A DNA stretch of 6,443 nucleotides from Promethearchaeia archaeon. GTDB taxonomy: Archaea; Asgardarchaeota; Lokiarchaeia; Sigyniarchaeales; SOKP01. Positions 1 through 4,880 of this stretch are shown here, one piece after another. The position numbers and the translations under genes are program-made. The stretch lies in assembly GCA_029856445.1 (NCBI GenBank), contig JAHQWY010000216.1, positions 1 to 6,443 of the forward strand. The letters are read 5' to 3'. Position 1 is the first letter of the stretch; every line of letters starts with the position of its first letter. The notes under the pieces were generated by a model that was not told the DNA's origin, made no database searches, and saw only the letters and a program-made list of their open reading frames with translations.

Positions 1-617
1 AAATTTTTTTCTGGGAACTCCTCAACAAACCCTTCCCTCAGCCATTCCAAAGGGATTGGACCACTTGATAGTCTTTCTAAAGTTTCAAAAATGTGTTTAT
101 CATTTAATAGAATTGCTATTTTTTCCTCTTCCGTTTTTTCCGATGTGTATTCAAGTATTGCCCAATATAAACCAGTTACCCAGGCCTCTATTAAAGCTTC
201 ATTTTTGAGTATAATTTCTTTATCATTATCATCAAAGCTGTTTAAATCATTTAGATAGAATGCTGTATATATCTCTTCATTAGATTGTAATCGTTCCGAA
301 AATTCTGCACACAAATTCGATAGAACTTCCTCTATTTCAGCTGAAATTTGTTGATCTAATATTACAGAAACCATTAACATCTCTTTATTTCCACGAGCCC
401 AATCAGAATGAATTTCAAAGTAATAATTCAAGGATTTTAAGTGTTCAAATGAATGGGTAAAAAAACCTTCGTTATATTGTTGATCCATTATATTTGCTAT
501 TTTAATAGATAATTTCTTATCTAAAGAGTTTTTAGGGGCTGAAAAAAACACTAACGGTCCGATTTTCCTATGAAAGTAAGATAATGATACAGCTGTTTTC
601 AAATAATGATACTCCAT
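1..617 (-). CDS. Asgard-type longin/roadblock-like conserved protein, C-terminus outside window
   Basis: An open frame of 205 codons runs without a stop from ATG (617-615) to the left edge, so the C-terminus is missing. The N-terminal part contains YFHRKIGPLVFF (residues 14-25), IMDQ (43-46), EGFFTHSF (50-57) and a dense block from NYYFEI (64-69) through SDWARGNKEMLMVS (71-84). I associate this order, a GP-containing strand, an MD helix, then an FEI..ARGNKE.LM.S strand pair, with uncharacterised Asgard proteins thought to have a longin or roadblock fold, the type that binds small GTPases. That recognition is from memory, not a search. Residues 90-205 look mainly helical and acidic, with no membrane segment or signal peptide. 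An in-frame stop at 635-633 limits upstream extension. TTG at 602-600 is an alternative start, better spaced from the TATA-like box at 631-638. The gene is divergent from the phosphatase/amidase/GTPase cluster and may share its regulation. I am sure it is coding and moderately sure of the fold. Confidence 0.72.
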   Translation of the reverse strand, partial: MEYHYLKTAVSLSYFHRKIGPLVFFSAPKNSLDKKLSIKIANIMDQQYNEGFFTHSFEHLKSLNYYFEIHSDWARGNKEMLMVSVILDQQISAEIEEVLSNLCAEFSERLQSNEEIYTAFYLNDLNSFDDNDKEIILKNEALIEAWVTGLYWAILEYTSEKTEEEKIAILLNDKHIFETLERLSSGPIPLEWLREGFVEEFPEKN

Positions 618-630
618 CAGGAATTTTTTA

Positions 631-638
631 ATTTATAA
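631..638 (-). promoter_or_regulatory. TATA-like box for the longin-like gene
   Basis: On the minus strand this reads TTATAAAT, a good archaeal TATA element. Its centre is about 17 nt from the ATG at 617, closer than the usual 25-30 nt to a transcription start. It is about 32 nt from the in-frame TTG at 602. Either the start codon is the TTG or a different box further upstream is used. Confidence 0.4.
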
Positions 639-680
639 GCAGAACAGCTAATTTATTGTTGTTAAAACTAAATAAATTAA

Positions 681-707
681 TATTAAAGATTATATATTAT
701 TAAAGAT
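681..707. repeat. Direct repeat TATTAAAGAT, two copies
   Basis: TATTAAAGAT occurs at 681-690 and again at 698-707, a 17-bp step. The same ten bases reappear at 4850-4859, just upstream of the smc start codon, and an inverted partial copy (TATCTTTAA) lies at 737-745. The second copy overlaps the left arm of the inverted repeat at 703-722. It could be a transcription-factor site or chance in AT-rich DNA. Confidence 0.45.
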
Positions 708-722
708 AAATAAATTTATCTT
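703..722. promoter_or_regulatory. Perfect 9-bp inverted repeat, candidate operator
   Basis: The arms AAGATAAAT (703-711) and ATTTATCTT (714-722) are exact reverse complements separated by AA. A 20-bp dyad is a typical footprint for a dimeric winged-helix or helix-turn-helix regulator. It sits about 65 nt upstream of the plus-strand TATA box and about 65 nt upstream of the minus-strand box, nearly central between the two promoters, as expected for a shared operator. No regulator gene is visible in the window. Confidence 0.45.
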
Positions 723-777
723 AACTCAACCTCTAATATCTTTAAATGATTAATATAAGCAATAAACATAAATTGGT

Positions 778-785
778 TTTATATA
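778..785 (+). promoter_or_regulatory. TATA box for the HAD-amidase-GTPase cluster
   Basis: TTTATATA is centred about 29 nt upstream of the ATG at 811. This is the spacing expected for an archaeal promoter giving a leaderless or nearly leaderless transcript. The smc gene has almost the same element (TTTATATT at 4846-4853) at almost the same distance from its ATG, which supports both calls. Confidence 0.6.
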
Positions 786-810
786 TTTAAGATAATAATT
801 AACTGTGATT

Positions 811-1554
811 ATGAGTTCTATAAAATTAATTGGATTTGATCTAGACGATTGTTTATTTGACTCAACAGGGTTATCAGAAAGAGCGAGAATTAAAGGAATA
901 GACGCGATGATTAGTTTAGGTTTAAAAATTGAGAGAGAAAAAGCAATTCAGATAATCAAAGAAATTGTTAATGAGTATGGGTCAAATTTTTCAAAGCATT
1001 ATAACTACCTTATCCGGAGATTGAATCAAATGGAGAGTACTATAGAACATATATCATACACTATGCGATACAAATATATTTCAGCGGCAGTTATGGCATA
1101 TCATCAAGAAAAAGTAAATTCGATTCAATTATATGATGATGTATATGAATGTTTAGTGAGATTAAAAGACTTATCAATAAAAACGGCAATCATTACAGAT
1201 GGAATCCCGATTAAACAATACGAGAAAATTTTAAGACTTAAAATCGATGAATTAATTGATTTAATTATGATTTCGGATGAATTCGGGATTAAAAAACAAA
1301 ATCCAGAAATTTATAAATATTGGTTAAAGAAATTTGGAGTAAAAGGCCAAGAGGCAGTATATATAGGAGATAGAATAGATAAGGATATTGCTCCAGCAAA
1401 TATGAACCAAATACATACTGTTTATCTTCATAGAGGAGGAAAATATGACCTTTCTCATGATAATTTAAAAATCAGAGGATATTTAAAGCCTGATTATGAA
1501 ATTTCTAACTTAAATGAATTATTTGATATAATTGATAGCATTAATCGTAAATAA
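811..1554 (+). CDS. HAD-superfamily phosphatase, PH1655/glyceraldehyde-3-phosphate phosphatase-like
   Basis: A 247-residue haloacid dehalogenase-type hydrolase. Numbering from the ATG at 811: motif I is DLDDC with the nucleophile and acid/base aspartates at D10 and D12, motif II is IITDG with T129, the motif III lysine is K162 in KKQNPEIY, and motif IV is IGDRIDKD with D187 and D192. The region between motifs I and II is a helical subfamily-I cap. The run ARIKGIDAMISLGL, then EYGSNF, LIRRL and AYH, closely matches my memory of Pyrococcus PH1655, annotated as glyceraldehyde-3-phosphate phosphatase; the true substrate here is unproven. Compared with that protein it has a roughly 15-residue insertion after LIRRLNQ (about residues 72-88), and Cys replaces the usual Thr/Val in the last position of motif I. 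An in-frame GTG at 805 would add two residues; I prefer the ATG because of the TATA spacing and the family N-terminus. It is the first gene of a tight three-gene run and the product is probably cytosolic. Confidence 0.88.
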   Translation: MSSIKLIGFDLDDCLFDSTGLSERARIKGIDAMISLGLKIEREKAIQIIKEIVNEYGSNFSKHYNYLIRRLNQMESTIEHISYTMRYKYISAAVMAYHQEKVNSIQLYDDVYECLVRLKDLSIKTAIITDGIPIKQYEKILRLKIDELIDLIMISDEFGIKKQNPEIYKYWLKKFGVKGQEAVYIGDRIDKDIAPANMNQIHTVYLHRGGKYDLSHDNLKIRGYLKPDYEISNLNELFDIIDSINRK

Positions 1555-1574
1555 ACTATAGGTTTAATTAGGAA

Positions 1575-2393
1575 ATGAGAGTTGCTTGTATTCAACCACA
1601 AGTATTTAAAGATAGAAATAAATGTTATCACCAAATTGAAGCCCTTTTAAAAGAGTTATTAGAAGAAAATCAAAAATGTGATATTGTATGCTTACCTGAA
1701 AGATGGGTTCCATACTACAGAGATCCAAACAAAAATATTCAAAAAGAAAGAGGAAATGATTATTTTTTCGTTAAAAACTTAGCAAAAGAATATAATATAA
1801 AAATTCTTTCAGGTGCGATTTGGGAAAAAAGAAATATATTAAAAAAGCCAATTATTACATGCTATTTTTTTGATGAACATGGTGATGAGATAGGGCGACA
1901 AGAAAAGATACATCTTTATAGTTATGAACGAGAACAATTCGAACCGGGTACTGAATTAAAAATATTTGCTTTAAACAAATTATATGATTTTGCTATCTTA
2001 ATTTGTTTTGATATGGCTTTTTTTGAAACTCCTAGACTAGCTATCGAAAACGGAGCAGATGTTCTATTCTCACCAACCCAAATTAGAGAAGACGGAATGA
2101 ATAATTGGGAAATATATTTAAAAGCACGTGCACTTGAAAATCGAGTCCCTGTTATAGCGTGTAATACTTTTGGTAGCTATTTACAAAGAAAATTTATAGG
2201 ACATAGTAAAATTATTTCTTTTCATAAAGGAAATATTTCACCTTCCAAGTTAAGGATAGTAGAAGGCCCAAAAAATTCAAGTGGATTTATTTTTGATGAA
2301 ATTGATTTATCATTTCCAAAAAAAATAAGAAAAATACGACTTGGAGAAAAAGTAGATAAGAATAAAATTAATGTCAAAATAATAAATAATTAA
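1575..2393 (+). CDS. Carbon-nitrogen hydrolase (nitrilase superfamily amidase)
   Basis: A full-length 272-residue member of the nitrilase/omega-amidase superfamily, which hydrolyses non-peptide C-N bonds of amides or nitriles. The catalytic triad is visible: Glu42 in LPERW, Lys111 in QEKIHLY and Cys144 in LICFDMAFFE. Also conserved are the EREQFEPG segment (118-125), Glu151 after the Cys loop, RALENRVPV (185-193), Asn197 and FIGHSK (207-212). Spacing and length match archaeal nitrilases such as the Pyrococcus abyssi enzyme as I remember it. The C-terminal 30 residues are lysine-rich and less family-like. No signal peptide is seen, so it should be cytosolic. The substrate cannot be read from the sequence; omega-amides of amino acids or related small amides are plausible. 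It starts 20 bp after the HAD stop with only a weak purine stretch (AGG) before the ATG, consistent with co-transcription, and the GTPase follows after 30 bp. Confidence 0.92.
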   Translation: MRVACIQPQVFKDRNKCYHQIEALLKELLEENQKCDIVCLPERWVPYYRDPNKNIQKERGNDYFFVKNLAKEYNIKILSGAIWEKRNILKKPIITCYFFDEHGDEIGRQEKIHLYSYEREQFEPGTELKIFALNKLYDFAILICFDMAFFETPRLAIENGADVLFSPTQIREDGMNNWEIYLKARALENRVPVIACNTFGSYLQRKFIGHSKIISFHKGNISPSKLRIVEGPKNSSGFIFDEIDLSFPKKIRKIRLGEKVDKNKINVKIINN

Positions 2394-2423
2394 AAGAAAA
2401 TAAACATCATCCAATATCTTTAC

Positions 2424-3380
2424 ATGAACAAATCTAAGGAGCTTAAAAAAATACTATTTTGTGGGTTAGAAAATGGGGGAAAAACTTCAATTCTATTATT
2501 ATTAGACAAAAAGTTTAGTTTATTACCAACTGTAAAACCTACTATAAAAGCTAAAAGAACTGTTCATACAAACTCTTTATTAGGAATTTCAATTATCCGT
2601 TGGGACTTAGGAGGTCAAAAAAATTATAGAAAAATATATCTAGGTGAAAAAAGTAAGTATTTTACAGAAATGCAATCAATATTTTACGTTATAGATATTC
2701 AAGCATCTGAAAAATTTGAAGAATCATTAGCATTTTTGCATGATATTGTATCTATCACTTTAGATTCTCATCCTGAGAATTTTCAATTTTTAATATTGTT
2801 GAATAAATGTGACCCAGATATTAAAAAGAGTAAAGAAATATTGGAAAATATAGCATATCTTGAGACAAAAATCACATCAATCATTAAAGCAATAAAATTC
2901 TCAATTTTTAAAACTTCAATATATGACGATTCAAGCCTATTAAAAGCTTTTTCTGATGGTGCCTTTTATGCTACTCACAAATCTAATATTTTTCAAACTC
3001 TACTAAAAGACTATATGAGCAAAACTTATAATAGCTCTACCCTCTTGTTAGATAAAAATTGTTTTATAATTGCAAGTAGATCCACGGATGAAGAATATCA
3101 GAGGATATGTGAGTCTATAGCACCAAGATTAACTCAAGCATTAGAAAAGTTAGAAGAATGGGATATAACTACTATAGATATTGTAACAAATATCGAATTT
3201 TCACAAAAACACTCAAAGTCTCATAAAGAAGGTATAATTTTTCTTAGAAAACTAGATATTAACAATACTCGATTTTATTTAGTGGCACTTTGTTTAAATA
3301 AAAATGTGAAAAATAAATCATATGAATATTTACCACTTCTAGCTGATAATTTGAAAAACTTGTTGGAAAGTTTCGAATGA
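2424..3380 (+). CDS. Rag/Gtr-type small GTPase with C-terminal roadblock-like domain
   Basis: A 318-residue Ras-superfamily GTPase of Rag/Gtr architecture. The G domain spans about residues 7-185: P-loop GLENGGKTS (14-22), a switch I threonine at T36 or T40, WDLGGQ (60-65) with the Gln of Rag and Arf proteins, NKCD (127-130), and FKTSIYDDSSLLKAFS (162-177), which mirrors the RagA segment FRTSIWDETLYKAWS. Residues 188-318 follow a roadblock pattern: a leading helix, strand TLLLDKNCFIIASRS, a long helix (222-245), strands near 250-258, 269-275 and 283-292, and a closing helix. Human RagA, about 313 residues, has the same two-part layout and uses this domain to dimerise. All nucleotide-binding motifs are intact, so it should bind and probably hydrolyse GTP. 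There is no lipidation motif or membrane segment. It is the last gene of the three-gene run. TTAAAAGA at 2390-2397, about 30 nt upstream, might give it an extra promoter. An Arf-like assignment is the alternative. Confidence 0.87.
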   Translation: MNKSKELKKILFCGLENGGKTSILLLLDKKFSLLPTVKPTIKAKRTVHTNSLLGISIIRWDLGGQKNYRKIYLGEKSKYFTEMQSIFYVIDIQASEKFEESLAFLHDIVSITLDSHPENFQFLILLNKCDPDIKKSKEILENIAYLETKITSIIKAIKFSIFKTSIYDDSSLLKAFSDGAFYATHKSNIFQTLLKDYMSKTYNSSTLLLDKNCFIIASRSTDEEYQRICESIAPRLTQALEKLEEWDITTIDIVTNIEFSQKHSKSHKEGIIFLRKLDINNTRFYLVALCLNKNVKNKSYEYLPLLADNLKNLLESFE

Positions 3381-3392
3381 AACTCTTCTTTA

Positions 3393-3435
3393 AAGAATAA
3401 AGGATAATTTAAATTTTAACTTAATTTTTATTCTT
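3393..3435 (+). terminator. Weak hairpin after the GTPase gene
   Basis: The arms AAGAATAAA (3393-3401) and TTTATTCTT (3427-3435) are exact reverse complements with a 25-nt AT-rich loop, beginning 13 bp after the GTPase stop. The stem is nearly all A-T and is not followed by a T-run, although the right arm is itself T-rich. It may mark transcript termination or a 3'-end structure. Confidence 0.3.
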
Positions 3436-3486
3436 ACCTGACATTAATATGAAATTATGAATTTTTACATATTTTTACTTCTAGTG

Positions 3487-3505
3487 ACCTCCCTCTCGGT
3501 GGGGT
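3487..3505. other. GC-rich hairpin-like patch upstream of the Orc1/Cdc6-like gene
   Basis: Thirteen of the 17 bases at 3488-3504 are G or C, within a region that is otherwise strongly A+T. The left half is C/T-rich and the right half ends in GGTGGGG. The two halves can pair as A3487-T3505, C3488-G3504, C3489-G3503, T3490-G3502 and C3491-G3501, then after a mismatch C3493-G3499, with a short loop. It abuts the TATA-like TTTAAATA at 3505-3512. It could be a protein-binding site, or the G-string of an initiator-binding element given the next gene. It lacks the rest of a recognisable origin recognition box. Confidence 0.35.
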
Positions 3506-3524
3506 TTAAATATCTTAATATAAA
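3505..3524 (+). promoter_or_regulatory. TATA-like promoter elements for the Orc1/Cdc6-like gene
   Basis: Two overlapping candidates are visible: TTTAAATA at 3505-3512 and TAATATAAA at 3516-3524. Their centres lie about 50 and 38 nt upstream of the ATG at 3558, so the transcript would carry a short A-rich leader of about 10-25 nt with no Shine-Dalgarno sequence. This differs from the near-leaderless spacing seen for the HAD and smc genes. Confidence 0.4.
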
Positions 3525-3557
3525 AAACAAATAAAGAAATAAAAATCTAAAAAAAAA

Positions 3558-4751
3558 ATGACATTTAACTTTAATATATGTAGTAATTTTGTTGGCCCTA
3601 AAGCCTTATTTGACCCAAATTATATTCCACCTCAGATTTTACATAGGAAGAAAGAACAAAATTCATTAATCTCTATTTTGACGGATTCAATTTCTGATAA
3701 ATTCTCTCTCAACATTTTATATCAAGGAATTCACGGCATTGGGAAGAAGGCGATTGTAAATAAAGTGATCAATGATCTCTCAATTCAAAACAAAGGAGAT
3801 GTTAATATTCAAAAAATTTCTATAGATTGCAAACAGAAAGACTTTGAAGAACTGATTTTTTCAATCCTAGCAGATTTAATAAATATATGTAAATACAAAA
3901 TTGATTATGATTCGCTGTTAAATTCAAACTTGTCACATATGTGGAATGTTTTTAAATTACTATGTAAAAGAATCGATTATAATCTCTTTATTATCTTTAC
4001 AAACGTAGAATATTTAAAACCTGAAATATTTAAGAAGTTTTTGCATATTGCAAAAGAAGCAAATATCACTTCGATATATACAGTGAATAAAATTTTACAA
4101 CCTGTAAAATTTGATTTGATATCTGAGTTTGACTTTAAAAAAAAGCTGAATTATTTCACGTATAAAGAACTATATTCTATTTTAAAACAACGAACCTTAT
4201 TAACGCTTTCACATGCAGTTGATGAGGAATTAATTAAATATATAACAGATTTGGTTTGCGAGCAATATGTCCCTGTTCCAGGAAAAAGTATTGAAATTCT
4301 TCGAGATCTTTATCCAATTTTAAGAAATAAGCAAAATTTTAAGAACAGTGAAATAATAGAACTTTGTCAAAATCATTTTGATCAAATGCAAATTCATGAT
4401 GAATTTAGTATGTTAAACTATATTTCTGAAGAGGATTTTTTAAATATAATATTTTTAGATAATCTCTCAAATTACTTTATGAGTAAGATGAATTACTACG
4501 TTTCTTTAAAAGAATTAGAAGAATTGTATTATGTTTCTTGTGAATCTTTAGGATATGAGAAAAATTTTAATGAATTTCATAATTTAATTAAAGAATTATT
4601 AAATATTGGAATATTAAGACCGTCAAAGAAGGCACTAAGGTCAAAAAATTCTCACTTTTCAGATAAAACAATAATTAAAGATTCTTACTTCATGGTAATG
4701 AGTCCTAATCAGTTAAAAACAATTATAGACACTTTGTTCGATAATTATTAA
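3558..4751 (+). CDS. Divergent Orc1/Cdc6-like protein with degenerate AAA+ ATPase motifs
   Basis: A 397-residue protein with the Orc1/Cdc6 layout: LFDPNYIPPQILHRKKEQ (17-34) matches the family N-terminus (F..YvP..l.hRe.E), an AAA+ domain spans about 35-280, and a winged-helix-like C-terminus spans about 295-397. The ATPase motifs are eroded. Walker A is GIHGIGKKA (57-65), with Lys instead of Thr/Ser after the key K63. The Walker B region is LFIIFTNVEYL (143-153), where the family LDE-D has become F-T-N-V-E, losing both the Mg-binding Asp and catalytic Glu. A sensor 1-like Asn survives in YTVNK (N177). The sensor 2 GD-R is not recognisable around 238-249 (VPVPGKSIEILR). The protein is therefore probably not an active ATPase but may still bind DNA or partner with an active Orc1/Cdc6, as degenerate ORC subunits do in eukaryotes. 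An alternative is another STAND/AAA-type ATPase relative. No SD is seen; the gene is monocistronic by spacing, with smc next. Confidence 0.78.
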   Translation: MTFNFNICSNFVGPKALFDPNYIPPQILHRKKEQNSLISILTDSISDKFSLNILYQGIHGIGKKAIVNKVINDLSIQNKGDVNIQKISIDCKQKDFEELIFSILADLINICKYKIDYDSLLNSNLSHMWNVFKLLCKRIDYNLFIIFTNVEYLKPEIFKKFLHIAKEANITSIYTVNKILQPVKFDLISEFDFKKKLNYFTYKELYSILKQRTLLTLSHAVDEELIKYITDLVCEQYVPVPGKSIEILRDLYPILRNKQNFKNSEIIELCQNHFDQMQIHDEFSMLNYISEEDFLNIIFLDNLSNYFMSKMNYYVSLKELEELYYVSCESLGYEKNFNEFHNLIKELLNIGILRPSKKALRSKNSHFSDKTIIKDSYFMVMSPNQLKTIIDTLFDNY

Positions 4752-4768
4752 CCTTTTCTTTTACTAAT

Positions 4769-4798
4769 AAAAATCGAATAAAGTAGTGAGATTTTTTT
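4769..4798 (+). terminator. Terminator-like hairpin and T-run after the Orc1/Cdc6-like gene
   Basis: The arms AAAAATC (4769-4775) and GATTTTT (4790-4796) are complementary around a 14-nt loop. The right arm runs into a seven-T tract (4792-4798), starting 17 bp after the stop codon. Archaeal termination relies mainly on T-runs, so the T-tract is the more meaningful part; another T-rich stretch lies at 4754-4762. Confidence 0.4.
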
Positions 4799-4845
4799 AT
4801 ATATTTGACATGCCTATCATATATATATTGGTAATTACTCTATTT

Positions 4846-4853
4846 TTTATATT
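4846..4853 (+). promoter_or_regulatory. TATA box for smc
   Basis: TTTATATT is centred about 28-29 nt upstream of the smc ATG at 4878, predicting a leaderless or nearly leaderless mRNA. The element and spacing match those of the HAD gene at 778-785. It follows the terminator-like sequence of the previous gene, so smc is probably transcribed on its own. Confidence 0.55.
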
Positions 4854-4880
4854 AAAGATAGAAATGTAAAGATAGAAATG
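4854..4880 (+). repeat. 13-bp tandem direct repeat carrying the smc start codon
   Basis: AAAGATAGAAATG occurs at 4854-4866 and again at 4868-4880, separated by one T. The ATG of the second copy is the smc start. The ATG of the first copy (4864-4866) is followed at once by TAA, making a start-stop codon pair. It looks like a small tandem duplication of the start region. Whether the first ATG is in the transcript depends on the exact start site. Confidence 0.75.

Larger units (their letters stand above)
618..810. other. Divergent intergenic promoter region
   Basis: This 193-bp gap separates two divergently transcribed genes and is very AT-rich. I see no open frame of useful length and no RNA gene. 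It holds TATA-like boxes for each direction (631-638 minus, 778-785 plus), a 10-bp direct repeat (681-690 and 698-707) and an interrupted perfect inverted repeat (703-722). The concentration of repeats between two divergent starts fits a regulator binding region controlling both sides, but AT-rich DNA also produces such repeats by chance. Confidence 0.6.
3381..3557. other. Intergenic region between GTPase and Orc1/Cdc6-like genes
   Basis: This 177-bp gap has no credible open frame. It contains a 12-bp perfect palindrome (TTCTTTAAAGAA, 3386-3397), an AT-rich hairpin candidate (3393-3435), a GC-rich patch (3488-3504), TATA-like sequences, and an A-rich leader that ends in ten consecutive A residues (3549-3558), the last being the A of the ATG. 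It carries the end of one transcription unit and the start of another. Confidence 0.6.

Noticed and set aside
581..612. Repeated ATAATGATAC at 581-590 and 603-612
   Set aside because: Both copies are inside the longin-like coding sequence and short enough to be coincidental.
805..810. GTG at 805 as the start of the HAD gene
   Set aside because: It would add only two residues. The ATG at 811 fits the TATA spacing and the family N-terminus better, though GTG cannot be excluded.
3386..3397. 12-bp perfect palindrome TTCTTTAAAGAA as an operator
   Set aside because: It lies just after the GTPase stop, far from the next promoter, and such short AT palindromes are expected by chance; noted only within the intergenic entry.
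3381..3557. Replication origin with origin recognition boxes
   Set aside because: Only a single G-rich string is seen; no repeated or inverted box of the archaeal consensus is visible, so I did not annotate an origin.
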